64,000 nucleotides of DNA from Planctomycetaceae bacterium (GCA_013823135.1 PNLP01000019.1:1-64000), one strand, 5' to 3'. Positions 26,849 to 35,131 are shown, counted from the first letter of the stretch. Numbers and translations: made by a program. Notes: generated from the sequence alone by a model not told the origin.

Positions 26849-27955
26849 TCATTCTCGCATTGCCTCGTCAGAGATCGAGACGTCGTCCACATAGAGAGTC
26901 GCTGCTTTGCCGTCCTCGTTGTAGGCGCTGATGCCGATCTCGAAGCTGTTGTAGATCGCATGCGCCAGCACCAATGTCTGTCCGCGTGCGTCCACAATCT
27001 TCTGCCCATCCTGCCACAGTTCGATCACGCCGTCGTCCTTCTCGGTGAGCTTGAGATGCGCTTTGAGATGCACCCACCGTCCCGTAGGGAATACCACTTC
27101 TTTGCCCTGTGGCTGGCGATAGTATGGATGCTCAAAACCTTTGAGCTGAAAGCAGGCATGCTTGCCGTCCGCAATGACGATCCGCATCCCCGGCTGTTGG
27201 TGGATCCAAGTGGTTTCGAGATCCAACACAGTGAGTGGCATCCCGCTACCGGAGGGTACATGGCACCAAAGCGACATCCAAACATCGTCGCCCTTGACGA
27301 AATGCATCAGTTCCGTGGAGAGTGATGCTTTGGCGGTGACCATCCCCCGGCTCGGTGACATGGAAACGGCCTTAAGCGCCGCCTTCCCGCCATGCACCAC
27401 ATTACCGCTCGGCTCGATGCGGTTGTCGAGGAAGTTCGCTTCACCCTTCAGGATCCGATTGCGGAGCTTCACATACTCGTTGACTGTCGGCGCCTTGGGC
27501 GATTGCAGTTCAAAGGAGGACCAGCCACGTTTGGTACCGATCAAGTCCGCGAGTTGCGATAACCCCTCGAAGTCGTCGGCGAATCTGCGTTTCACCGGCA
27601 GAAGTTCACCGTCGCTGTTTTTGCGAAAAATGGCACCATTCCGCTCAACGTAATTTTTCGCGTAGAAGTCAGGGTCGTAAACCTGTTGCGTGAACTCCCA
27701 CTTCCCGGAACGCGCATCCACTCGGTAAAGACTGCCTTTGTGGAGCTTATAGGTCGTACCTTTCTCGGTTATGGTTCGTTCCACTTCGGATTCAGGCAGC
27801 GGGTCGATGCTCGCAGCGCACTGTGCCACGGCAGACCAACCCATCCAGATCACCAGGGCTGCCAGCACAAGGGTGGTGGCAATCAGCGAACGTTTCGAGA
27901 GCGACAAATGAGCCTCCTCAATTCGATCAGGCTTGGAGACGCCGAAAGAATTCAT
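26849..27955 (-). CDS. Membrane-anchored polysaccharide-lyase-like protein (heparin lyase I fold)
   Basis: A 368-residue protein with a short cytoplasmic tail and one N-terminal hydrophobic segment (LIATTLVLAALVIWMGWSAV, about 24-43), which is a signal anchor or uncleaved signal. The middle part holds RIEPSGNVVHGGKAALKA. The C-terminal half, with GRWVHLKAHLKLTEKDDGVI, ELWQDGQKIVDARG and the terminal LYVDDVSISDEA, resembles the polysaccharide lyase family PF14099, a jelly-roll fold. Lyase activity is not demonstrated. ATG 27955 is the first plausible start; upstream sequence belongs to a transposon remnant. Surface glycan degradation is one possible role. Confidence 0.68.
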   Translation of the reverse strand: MNSFGVSKPDRIEEAHLSLSKRSLIATTLVLAALVIWMGWSAVAQCAASIDPLPESEVERTITEKGTTYKLHKGSLYRVDARSGKWEFTQQVYDPDFYAKNYVERNGAIFRKNSDGELLPVKRRFADDFEGLSQLADLIGTKRGWSSFELQSPKAPTVNEYVKLRNRILKGEANFLDNRIEPSGNVVHGGKAALKAVSMSPSRGMVTAKASLSTELMHFVKGDDVWMSLWCHVPSGSGMPLTVLDLETTWIHQQPGMRIVIADGKHACFQLKGFEHPYYRQPQGKEVVFPTGRWVHLKAHLKLTEKDDGVIELWQDGQKIVDARGQTLVLAHAIYNSFEIGISAYNEDGKAATLYVDDVSISDEAMRE

Positions 27956-28011
27956 GCAAGCTGTGTACGTTGGTGTGAAGGGTGGTCGCCCTTCACCTCT
28001 GGGGGCTTGCG

Positions 28012-28134
28012 ATGACAACTGTAACGGGCACCATTTTGGCCATCGACCTCGGGCGCTACAAGAGAGCTGCGTGCGTTTACCACGATCTTCACAGGTCGGC
28101 AGTGACAGCACGTTGTCACTCCGAAGAGATGTGA
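28012..28134 (+). pseudogene. N-terminal stub of an IS110-family transposase
   Basis: The frame begins ATGACAACTGTAACGGGCAC and encodes MTTVTGTILAIDLGRYKRAA then CVYHDLHRSAV, resembling the first 40 residues of planctomycete IS110 (DEDD) transposases, including the first catalytic Asp in AIDLG. It ends at a TGA after 40 codons, and no further transposase is recognisable. A small hairpin (GTGAAGGG/CCCTTCAC, 27,975-27,996) lies just upstream. The remnant points away from the lyase-like gene and lies within its upstream region. Confidence 0.6.
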
Positions 28135-28172
28135 TGCCGACGAAAGAACCATTCCGGTGCGACCACGTGATC

Positions 28173-28205
28173 CAAGTCCATTGGCCATGAGAGTGGTTCG
28201 GCGTC
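28173..28205. repeat. 33-nt direct repeat, copy 1
   Basis: This copy contains TTGGCCATGAGAGTGGTTCG and differs from copy 2 (28,927-28,959) at three positions. It begins five bases beyond the toxin stop codon. The two copies bracket the toxin-antitoxin pair. Confidence 0.8.
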
Positions 28206-28210
28206 AGCGA

Positions 28211-28516
28211 TCACACGCTGGGGCGACGGATCGCCCAGTACCGAGGCCGGCGGTGTTGATGCGCCATCGCTGCCACCCAGACGCAGTCATTCAGATCGAC
28301 GTACACCAAGGTGTAGGGGAACCGCCGAAGGGGACAGTATCGAACGCCATCGTCGTCTTCGACGGCGTAGGTAAGCGGGTTCTCACGGATCCTTTTCAGC
28401 GCTTCCTCGAACTCGCGGCGGAACTCACCGTCCAGGCCGGGCCGCTGCCCGGCGTAGTACTCCAGCGCCTGACACAACTCGGCCTCGGCATCCTCATGGA
28501 GCGTGGTCGGCTTCAT
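28211..28516 (-). CDS. RelE/ParE-family toxin
   Basis: A 101-residue toxin: MKPTTLHEDAEAELCQALEY, then a basic helix and the beta-sheet VRYCPLRRFPYTLVYVDLN with VWVAAMAHQHRRPRYWAIR. The R-x2-PY-x2-VY pattern and C-terminal H-x-RRP-x-YW are characteristic of ParE-like plasmid stabilisation toxins, which target gyrase or mRNA. ATG 28516 overlaps the antitoxin TGA by 4 nt, giving an antitoxin-first operon. The actual target cannot be read from the sequence. Confidence 0.88.
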   Translation of the reverse strand: MKPTTLHEDAEAELCQALEYYAGQRPGLDGEFRREFEEALKRIRENPLTYAVEDDDGVRYCPLRRFPYTLVYVDLNDCVWVAAMAHQHRRPRYWAIRRPSV

Positions 28517-28740
28517 GGGTGGCGCACTCTTAACTCGGCGAGCACCTCGTCTGCTGACCGACCTTTCGCGCTGCCGGCCCGGATCTCGGCCACGCGGCGG
28601 GCGATCTCGGTGCGCCACGCCTCCTCAACCCCCTCTTCCTCAGGCTCAAGAGAGGTCAGGAGGAAGTAAGCCAGGTCCGCGCGCTCCGGCACGGAGAGAG
28701 CACCCGCTTGAGATTTCAGTCGCTCGACGGTTTCGGTCAT
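28513..28740 (-). CDS. Addiction-module antitoxin (TIGR02574/PF09720-like)
   Basis: A 75-residue acidic, helical protein: LKSQAGALSVPERADLAYFL, LTSLEPEEEGVEEAWRTEIA and RRVAEIRAGSAKGRSADEVL, the standard layout of the 'putative addiction module component' family. It would neutralise the ParE-like toxin encoded directly downstream and possibly autoregulate. ATG 28740 has GGAGGT upstream. No separate DNA-binding motif is evident. A related pair occurs at 59,774-60,311. Confidence 0.87.
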   Translation of the reverse strand: MTETVERLKSQAGALSVPERADLAYFLLTSLEPEEEGVEEAWRTEIARRVAEIRAGSAKGRSADEVLAELRVRHP

Positions 28741-28963
28741 GAGTACCTCCGGTGTTGTGGTGGGGTATCATAACAGAGTGGTCGTCAGCACCACAACGTC
28801 CTGCGGGTTACATCCAGCAGCCATGTGATCCAGGGAGGGAACCTGTTGTGAACGTGTGCGAGAAGACTGGGCTTCGACAGGCGTCAGGACGGGCGTTCAG
28901 CCCGACCCAGGATCTTCGTTTTTATTCAAGTCGGTTGGCCATGAGAGCGGTTCGGCGTCCTGG
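28741..28963. repeat. Intergenic stretch with direct repeat copy 2 (28,927-28,959)
   Basis: About 220 bp upstream of the antitoxin contain no supported gene. The 33-nt repeat at 28,927-28,959 (TTGGCCATGAGAGCGGTTCG core) lies four bases past the stop of the LRR gene, mirroring the position of copy 1 behind the toxin gene. A small inverted repeat around 28,876-28,905 (GTCAGGACGGGCG/CAGCCCGACC) is weak. The antitoxin promoter must lie here, but no clear -35/-10 pair is convincing. Confidence 0.5.
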
Positions 28964-29560
28964 CTACCACTCGGAGATTGGACTGCCGATGACCGTCGGG
29001 AACCGCTCCGCGAGCAACCGCCAACTCCTGCGGAGGAGCTGCGTCTGGGTGAGGTCAAGCACCTCCAACCCTGCCAAGTGCGGCGACGCCACCAGCGCCT
29101 CGACTCCCTTATGACTGATGCCCGTGCAACTCAACCCCAAGTGCCGCAGACGTGCCACCATCGGGCTGCCAGCCAGCAGGATCACACCGCGGTTGTACAG
29201 CGGGTTCTCGTCCAGCCGCAACTCGACGGGTCGCGGTGCGAACGGTGACGCTGCCAGTGCCGTCAGGCCACGCCACCCGACCTCGGTGTCCACCAAGTCG
29301 AGGATTTCGGCCCCGGCGAGCCCCGGCCATGCCGCCAATGCCTCCGCTCCTGCGTCCCCGAACGGATTGCAGTCCAACCGCAGTTCCGACCAGCCATCGG
29401 TTTCGAGATCGCCCAGCGCGGCAACGAGGCCGTCCGCAGACAGCCCCTTGCAGTACAAGTCGAGTGTCCGCCCTCCGCTCGTCATCGCGTAAAGCTCTCC
29501 TCCGTCGAACTTGTAATTGTACAGATCCGCGTTTGTGGTCTGCCCAACACGGTTGAACAT
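28964..29560 (-). CDS. Leucine-rich-repeat protein, possibly 5'-truncated
   Basis: A 198-residue protein made of LRR-like units such as WSELRLDCNPFGDAGAEALA, AEILDLVDTEVGWRGLTALA, PVELRLDENPLYNRGVILLA and LEVLDLTQTQLLRRSWRLLA. It matches the C-terminal half of planctomycete TIGR02996 proteins such as the one at 42,146-43,195 but lacks their N-terminal ADWLQEHGD motif. A second reading frame upstream (about 29,560-29,630) starting with MVKAVTGERFPNLPVKQLRF may be the lost or frameshifted beginning. No signal peptide is visible. Function is unknown; LRRs suggest protein binding. Confidence 0.65.
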   Translation of the reverse strand: MFNRVGQTTNADLYNYKFDGGELYAMTSGGRTLDLYCKGLSADGLVAALGDLETDGWSELRLDCNPFGDAGAEALAAWPGLAGAEILDLVDTEVGWRGLTALAASPFAPRPVELRLDENPLYNRGVILLAGSPMVARLRHLGLSCTGISHKGVEALVASPHLAGLEVLDLTQTQLLRRSWRLLAERFPTVIGSPISEW

Positions 29561-29645
29561 TCGCCAGGATAAACCGCAACTGCTTGACGGGCAAGTTGGG
29601 GAACCGTTCGCCCGTGACCGCCTTTACCATTGCGTCTGCCTTGCC

Positions 29646-30116
29646 TCACGTGGCCGTGGTGGGGTCGCTGGCGGGCTGTTCTGCCTTCGGCGGGGTGGCC
29701 GGTTCGCTTTTCATCTTCGCGATTTTGTCCAGGACCCCGTTCACGAACTTGGCCGAGTCCGCGGAGCCGAAGCGGGCGGCGAGTTCGTTCGCCTCGTGGA
29801 TGATGACCTCCAGCGGTTCCCCGGCGGGGTCGAACAGCAACTCGTAAGACGCCAGCCGAAGCAGGTTGCGGTCCACAGGGAGCATTCGCGAGAGCCGCCA
29901 GTTGGTCGCGGTCGCGGTCAGCTTGGGGTCGATCTCCGTTTGCTTTGCCAGTGTGCCATCGTAAAGCGCCAGGCAGTACGCTGTCATCTCGCGATCCTGA
30001 AGCAATCGCTCGCGAACGAACCGCTCCAGTGCGGGCCGCGGAACCGGCGTCGGGTTCAAGTCCCGCTGGAACAACAACTGGAGTGCAACTTCACGTGCTC
30101 GAGATCGGCGGGCCAT
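29646..30116 (-). CDS. nusB: Transcription antitermination factor NusB
   Basis: A 156-residue all-helical RNA-binding protein: MARRSRAREVALQLLFQRDL, then RLSRMLPVDRNLLRLASYEL and VIIHEANELAARFGSADSAK, FVNGVLDKIA, all conserved NusB elements. It binds boxA RNA with NusE (S10) in rRNA antitermination. A Pro/Ala-rich tail of about 20 residues follows the fold. The usual neighbour ribH is not seen; the gene lies between an LRR gene and a divergent dehydrogenase. The assignment is firm. Confidence 0.93.
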   Translation of the reverse strand: MARRSRAREVALQLLFQRDLNPTPVPRPALERFVRERLLQDREMTAYCLALYDGTLAKQTEIDPKLTATATNWRLSRMLPVDRNLLRLASYELLFDPAGEPLEVIIHEANELAARFGSADSAKFVNGVLDKIAKMKSEPATPPKAEQPASDPTTAT

Positions 30117-30215
30117 GCGGGGTACTCTGGGTGCTAACGGACATGATCATGCTAGTGGATTTCCGGCCCGTGTTGGCTAGAACGCTCGCATCCGACATTC
30201 TCCCGAGAACCACCC

Positions 30216-31208
30216 ATGCCAAAGTTCCGTGTCGTCGTGGCCGACTTCATCACCGACGAACTGCGTGCCGAGCGTGAAATCCTGGGCGACATCGCCGACG
30301 TCAGTTGCCTCGACGCCAACTCCGAGGCCGAACTCGTCGGGCGGATCGAGAACGCCGACGCGGTCATGCTCTACCACAACATCATCATCGGCCGCGACAC
30401 GATCAACCGCCTCACGAACTGCAAGCTGATCGTCCGCTGCGGGGTCGGGTTCGACAACGTCGATCACCGCTTCGCCCGCGAACGCGGCATCCCGGTCGGT
30501 AATGTTCCCGACTACGGCACGGAAGAAGTCGCGGACTCGGCCATCGGCATGATGCTCTCCCTCACCCGCGGCATCAACTTCTTCAACAGCCGCCTCCAGC
30601 GCAAAGAGGGTAGCTGGAGTTACATGGCCGTTTCGCCGCTGCACCGGTTGCGAGGGCAGGTGTTCGCGGTCATCGGGTTGGGCCGCATCGGCACCGCGGC
30701 CGCACTGCGGGCGAAAGCACTCGGGATGGATGTCGCCTTCTACGATCCGTACAAGCAAGACGGCTACGACAAGGCGCTCGGCATTCGCCGCGTGGAAAAG
30801 CTCGATGAACTCTGCAAGCAGGCGTTCGTGCTGAGCGTTCACTGCCCACTGACGCCGGAAACCAAGCACATCGTTGACGCACGCACGATCGCGTTGATGC
30901 CGGACCGCTCGTTCCTGGTGAACACGGCCCGCGGCGGCACGGTGGACGCAACGGCCATTCCCGCCGCTATTCGCAGTGGCAAACTCGCCGGCGCGGCGAT
31001 CGACGTTCTGCCGATGGAACCGCCGCCGGAAGATCACCCGTTGCTGGTCGCGTGGCGTGACGTGAACGACCCGTGCCACGATCGCGTGATCCTGAACCCG
31101 CACTCGGCGTTCTACTCTGAGGAAGGCTTGCTCGACATGCGGGTGAAGGGGTCGCAGGCGTGCCGTCGGGCGCTGCTCGGCGAACCGCTCCGCAACGTGG
31201 TGAACTGA
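30216..31208 (+). CDS. D-isomer 2-hydroxyacid dehydrogenase, CtBP-like
   Basis: A 330-residue NAD-dependent dehydrogenase of the SerA/CtBP superfamily. The N-terminal substrate domain has LIVRCGVGFDNVD. The nucleotide-binding domain has VFAVIGLGRIGTAAALRAKA, a G-x-G-x2-G motif, then the Asp of FYDPYKQ. The catalytic Arg is in LVNTARGGTVD and the His in ILNPHSAFYSEE. The order and PDYGTEEVADSAIGMMLSLT match bacterial C-terminal-binding-protein type dehydrogenases rather than true SerA, which carries an ACT domain. Its substrate is unknown. Confidence 0.88.
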   Translation: MPKFRVVVADFITDELRAEREILGDIADVSCLDANSEAELVGRIENADAVMLYHNIIIGRDTINRLTNCKLIVRCGVGFDNVDHRFARERGIPVGNVPDYGTEEVADSAIGMMLSLTRGINFFNSRLQRKEGSWSYMAVSPLHRLRGQVFAVIGLGRIGTAAALRAKALGMDVAFYDPYKQDGYDKALGIRRVEKLDELCKQAFVLSVHCPLTPETKHIVDARTIALMPDRSFLVNTARGGTVDATAIPAAIRSGKLAGAAIDVLPMEPPPEDHPLLVAWRDVNDPCHDRVILNPHSAFYSEEGLLDMRVKGSQACRRALLGEPLRNVVN

Positions 31209-31271
31209 ACGACTTTCTCGCGCCCTGGCGAGCCGGGAGCGTTTTTCTGCTTCACGACCGGAGGAAGAAAA

Positions 31272-31520
31272 CGAAGCGATGGCACGCGGATGAAGAGGAT
31301 GAAACGCGGATGAAGAGGATCAGAGAAGAGAGTGATCCGCAGATTACGCAGATGGACACAGATTGGAAAACCAAGACAGAGAAAGCGGGTTGTGAACACA
31401 ACTGTGCTTTGTCTTCAAATCCGTGTCTATCTGTGTAATCTCCGGATCAAACTGCTTTCTGCTTTTGTCTGATCCTCTTCATCCGCGCTTCATCCTCTTC
31501 ATCCGCGTGCCATTGCTTCG
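31272..31520. repeat. Nested palindromic repeat N1
   Basis: The outer arms begin CGAAGCGATGGCACGCGGAT and end with the matching complement ...GCCATTGCTTCG. A duplicated GCGGATGAAGAGGAT unit occurs in both arms. A second, inner pair (GATTACGCAGATGGACACAG at 31,345 and its approximate complement ending near 31,441) sits inside. The remaining 60 bp to the hydrolase stop hold no gene. Related outer arms recur at 58,138-58,353 and 62,890-63,138 with different inner modules. Confidence 0.85.
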
Positions 31521-31590
31521 ATCGAAGTGGACTTGGTTGAGCAAAGAAAAACCTCCGGTCGCTGACGCTCCCAGCTCGCCAAGTCGTCGG

Positions 31591-33960
31591 TTACTTCGGG
31601 AATGCGAGGTGCGTCTTCAGGAAGTCGAACGTCCCCTTCGCGTGAATCTCGTGACCGCCGGCAAAGAACTCAATCGTCGTGCAGTCGCCGATCTTCAGTC
31701 GATTCTGGTACAAGTAGCGGATCTTCGCGAATTCGTAGGCCACCATCTCGTCGGTCCCCACGCCGTCGTCGTGGCCGCGTTCCACCATGAACGGCCGCGG
31801 CGCGATGAGGTACGCCATCTCGGCGTAGTTGAACGTGTTCCCCAGATCGAACTCGTACATCTCGTATTCGCCGGTCCACATGTAGCTGCGATCCAGATCG
31901 ACCGACACGTTCTTGCCGATCCACTCGTTGAAGTCGCCGGAACATATTGACAGGCAATATCGCTTCTCGACCGCCGGCACACGTACTGCCGTCTTGCCGC
32001 CATAGCTGAGGCCGTAGAACGCGATCTTCTTCGCGTCCACGTTCGGCAGCGTTTCGAGCCAGTCGATGGTACGTTGGTGCTGGCGGATGATGAAGCTGAA
32101 CAGCGACAGCTTGAGCGGGTTCGCCTTACGTTGAAGCTGGCGGAATTCGTTCTTGCCGTAGTACGGGTTCTGCGGGGCGTACACGATGTACCCAAGTTCG
32201 ACGAGCCGCCGCGAGAAGTGGTTGTAGACCGGCCGCTTCTCGACATCGATCGTGTGCCGTGGCGTGCCTTCGAGCCCGTGCTGGCACACGACCACCGGCC
32301 GCTTCTCGCCGGGCTTCAGATCCTTGGGCAGTAGCAGAATCCCCTCGGCGAACACGTCCGGGTACACGTCGAGCATCACTTCGTAACCGGTGAACTTCGG
32401 CTCGTCGTACACCTGCCGTGTGCGGGGGTTTAACGGAATCGTCGGCTCGGGGAGTTTGCCGATCACCTCGGTGTGGAAGTAGTCGCGATACCACTCGGTG
32501 GTCTTCTCCCACAACTCGACGGTCTTGGGGTCAGCCTTCTTCCAGAACTCTTTTCGAGTGGCGTCGCTGTCGCGCCACAGCTTCTGGACGTGCGCAACAA
32601 GCTGATCGAACTGTCGCTTGTGCCGCGCCGCGGGGTCGAAGTTCTTGCGGAGATCCTTGGGCGCTGCTTCGGATTGGACGGGCTTTGCGTCCTTCTCGGC
32701 ATAGCGTTCCACAAGCGTCTTGAACGTCGATTCGAGACCCGGCCCGCGGAATACTTCTGCGTTTGGCTTTTCTTTTGGCTCCAGATCGACGCTTCCCGTG
32801 ACACCGAAGTACACGTGGCTGCTCTCCCGCGGAAACTTCCACGACGCCGTGAGAGGACCAAGGACGCGACCCATCTCATCCTTCGCTGTGGCGAACGCAG
32901 CGGAGTCAATCTTCCCCGGAGCTGCGCCGCCGCGGCCTGGTCGCGCAGCTGGCCCCGCGACTGCAGCGAACGGCGTGGCCTCCGCAATCACCGAACGGGG
33001 GAAGATCAGGTGAAGCACGTCGCCGTCGCCGAACTCGGTGAGGAGTCCCCACACGTTCCGGTAGATCGGCTCGTCGGCGATCTTCTCGCGTGGCCCGAAC
33101 GCTCCGCTGACGACGGCTGTCTTGATCCGTTCATCCAGTGCGGCGGCGTACAAGGCAACCAGTCCACCCTCGCCGTGACCGAACACGACAACAGGCCCGT
33201 GATCCTTCTCGCGACTGGCCCAATCGACAGCCGCAAGCGTCTTCAGCACCTCATAGCCGAGAAGCGTGCGGCCCATCTCGAAGGCCATGCGATAGATGAA
33301 CTCCCGGTGCGGTTGATTGGTCGCACGGGGCAGTTTGGGGTTGCCCGAGTGCTCATCCTTGCGATCGATCAAGATGGGCACGATAACCCGAAAACGGTTC
33401 TCCGCGAGATGACGAGCGAACTGAGCCCGCCCCGGGACACCCTCCGCAAGCCCGACGATTTGTTCTGGAGTCTGGTCCGCGTCGGGAACCGCAATGACGG
33501 TGCCGATGGGCTTGGCTTTCGGCTCCAGCAAAAGCCCTTCGCCTTCGACGCCCGGCAGCACGGCCCACCGCACGGCGAAGACCTTGTACCGATCGGTTTC
33601 GGCGACGAGTGCAGGCTGATCGGGACCGCCGACATACTCCATGTTCGGTGGCAATCGCTTGTCCACGACGCCGAGGTACTTCCGCAACCGCTCTCGGTTC
33701 GGCTCAATCGACTTGGCGTAGTTCTCCGGCGAAGAGAAGTCGGGCTTCCAGAACGCTTTTCGTTTCTCAACGGACGCTGCGAGCTCGCGGTCGAGGTACT
33801 TGTGCATCCCCGCGACCATCTTCGCCGCAAGGTCGCCTTCCTCGGTGAGCGGCTTGGTATTGGGGATGGGCTCCGCCGCGGCGGCAAAATTGATTAACCA
33901 CAGAGTCACAGAGAGCACAGAGACAAACCGAACACCGAGGGAATCCGCAGTTTTGAACAT
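31591..33960 (-). CDS. Secreted two-domain alpha/beta hydrolase (acetyl xylan esterase/dienelactone hydrolase-like)
   Basis: A 789-residue exported protein; the signal peptide runs to about residue 29 (AAA before AEPIPN). Two alpha/beta-hydrolase halves follow. In the first, the nucleophile elbow reads VVFGHGEGGLVAL near residue 263, so the Ser of G-x-S-x-G is Glu. In the second, IAFYGLSYGGKTAV near residue 650 keeps Ser, with Asp and His candidates in VERGHDDGVG and FFAGGHEIHAKG. Planctomycetes use such proteins in carbohydrate ester degradation, but the substrate here is not known. The signal-peptide core is encoded by one arm of a hairpin repeat. Confidence 0.82.
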   Translation of the reverse strand: MFKTADSLGVRFVSVLSVTLWLINFAAAAEPIPNTKPLTEEGDLAAKMVAGMHKYLDRELAASVEKRKAFWKPDFSSPENYAKSIEPNRERLRKYLGVVDKRLPPNMEYVGGPDQPALVAETDRYKVFAVRWAVLPGVEGEGLLLEPKAKPIGTVIAVPDADQTPEQIVGLAEGVPGRAQFARHLAENRFRVIVPILIDRKDEHSGNPKLPRATNQPHREFIYRMAFEMGRTLLGYEVLKTLAAVDWASREKDHGPVVVFGHGEGGLVALYAAALDERIKTAVVSGAFGPREKIADEPIYRNVWGLLTEFGDGDVLHLIFPRSVIAEATPFAAVAGPAARPGRGGAAPGKIDSAAFATAKDEMGRVLGPLTASWKFPRESSHVYFGVTGSVDLEPKEKPNAEVFRGPGLESTFKTLVERYAEKDAKPVQSEAAPKDLRKNFDPAARHKRQFDQLVAHVQKLWRDSDATRKEFWKKADPKTVELWEKTTEWYRDYFHTEVIGKLPEPTIPLNPRTRQVYDEPKFTGYEVMLDVYPDVFAEGILLLPKDLKPGEKRPVVVCQHGLEGTPRHTIDVEKRPVYNHFSRRLVELGYIVYAPQNPYYGKNEFRQLQRKANPLKLSLFSFIIRQHQRTIDWLETLPNVDAKKIAFYGLSYGGKTAVRVPAVEKRYCLSICSGDFNEWIGKNVSVDLDRSYMWTGEYEMYEFDLGNTFNYAEMAYLIAPRPFMVERGHDDGVGTDEMVAYEFAKIRYLYQNRLKIGDCTTIEFFAGGHEIHAKGTFDFLKTHLAFPK

Positions 33961-34015
33961 GGGTCTTTCTCCTGCCGTTTCTGTCTCTGTGCTCTCTGTG
34001 ACTCTGTGGTTAATC
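33892..34015. repeat. Perfect 33-bp inverted repeat spanning the hydrolase start codon
   Basis: Arms 33,892-33,924 and 33,983-34,015 are exact reverse complements (core ACAGAGTCACAGAGAGCACA) with a 58-nt loop. The hydrolase ATG at 33,960-33,958 lies in the loop. The left arm is coding and yields VSVLSVTLWLI, the hydrophobic signal core. The same core forms the inner module of repeats N2 and N3. Confidence 0.9.
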
Positions 34016-34024
34016 CTGATTGTT

Positions 34025-35131
34025 TCAAAACAACTCCATCACGGGCACACCCGGGTACACCGCGACCAGCTTGCCATCCGGCCCCGGAATCGTCGCGTCG
34101 TGCGAGACGCCCATCGCGTGGAAGATGCTCGCGACCAGTTCTTGCGGCGTTACGGGTCGGTCGATGGGCTCGGTCCCCTTTGCGTCGGTGCGGCCAATCA
34201 CCCGACCACCTTGCGTGCCACCGCCAGCGACGAGTGCCGTCCACGCGCCGGCCCAGTGATCGCGACCGCCGTTGGCGTTCAGCAGCGGCGTGCGGCCGAA
34301 CTCCCCCGTCGCAACGACGAGCGTGGTATCGAGCAACCCGCGTTCTTCGAGGCTGGTCAGGAGTGCCGCGAACGCCGTGTCGAAGCTCGGCGCGACCGTG
34401 TTGCGGATGTCGTTGAGGTCGGTGCGGAGCGACCCGCCATCCGCGTGGCAGTCCCACGACGGCGAATCGAACACGGTCGAGAACTGGTTGATCGTGAGGA
34501 ACCGACAGTCGAGTTCGTTGATTCCGATCGCAATGTGGCAACACCAATCAAACGAAGCCCTCGGACAATCCAGCCACGGCGGGTTCAAGGTGCAGGGTGA
34601 ATGCTCATCGACGTTCAACCACCCCGTGTTGAGCCCGTGCCCAATCGAAATCCCAGTACTAATTTCCGTGTTCGGCCAAACACTCCAGCTCGGCATGCGT
34701 TGGCACTTTCGCACGAAGAGATGGTCCATCACGCAACCCACGTTCGGCCATTCGGGGCCGTCGCGGAAGAGGCGACCGGTGTTCAACAACTGGAAGCCGG
34801 CTTCGTGAATCGGCGGGGCGGTGTGGTGCATCGAGCGGATCAGCGAGAACTTGTCCGTGAGCCCCGCGAGCTTGGGGAACAGTTCGCTCAGGTGCAAGCC
34901 GGGCGTCTTCGTCTGGATGGGTTGGAACGGGCCACGCACTTCCGACGGCGCATTCGGCTTCGGGTCGAACGTGTCGATGTGCGACGGGCCGCCGACCATG
35001 TTGATGAAGATGCACGACTTCGCGGAGCCGAGCGGCGGGCTTGAGCGTGCGGTGGCTGCTGAGGGAATCGCCAGCGCGGCGGCACCGGCGGCTGTGGCGG
35101 AAAGAAACTCGCGGCGTGTGGGAACGGTCAT
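34025..35131 (-). CDS. DUF1501 domain protein with Tat signal
   Basis: A 368-residue planctomycete-type DUF1501 protein related to the sulfatase/alkaline phosphatase fold. The Tat signal is PTRREFLSATAAGAAALAIP. The fold shows CIFINMVGGPSHIDTFDPKP, SLIRSMHHTAP, TLVVATGEFGRTP and GRDHWAGAWTALVAGGG. These proteins are usually encoded next to DUF1549/DUF1553 cytochrome-like partners; none is adjacent here. ATG 35131 directly begins MTVPTRREF; longer in-frame starts lack support. It lies ten bases before the hairpin repeat. Biochemical role is undefined. Confidence 0.9.
   Translation of the reverse strand: MTVPTRREFLSATAAGAAALAIPSAATARSSPPLGSAKSCIFINMVGGPSHIDTFDPKPNAPSEVRGPFQPIQTKTPGLHLSELFPKLAGLTDKFSLIRSMHHTAPPIHEAGFQLLNTGRLFRDGPEWPNVGCVMDHLFVRKCQRMPSWSVWPNTEISTGISIGHGLNTGWLNVDEHSPCTLNPPWLDCPRASFDWCCHIAIGINELDCRFLTINQFSTVFDSPSWDCHADGGSLRTDLNDIRNTVAPSFDTAFAALLTSLEERGLLDTTLVVATGEFGRTPLLNANGGRDHWAGAWTALVAGGGTQGGRVIGRTDAKGTEPIDRPVTPQELVASIFHAMGVSHDATIPGPDGKLVAVYPGVPVMELF

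Noticed and set aside
32473-33897. Open frame of about 474 codons on the plus strand
   Set aside because: Antisense to the two-domain hydrolase and without any recognisable domain.
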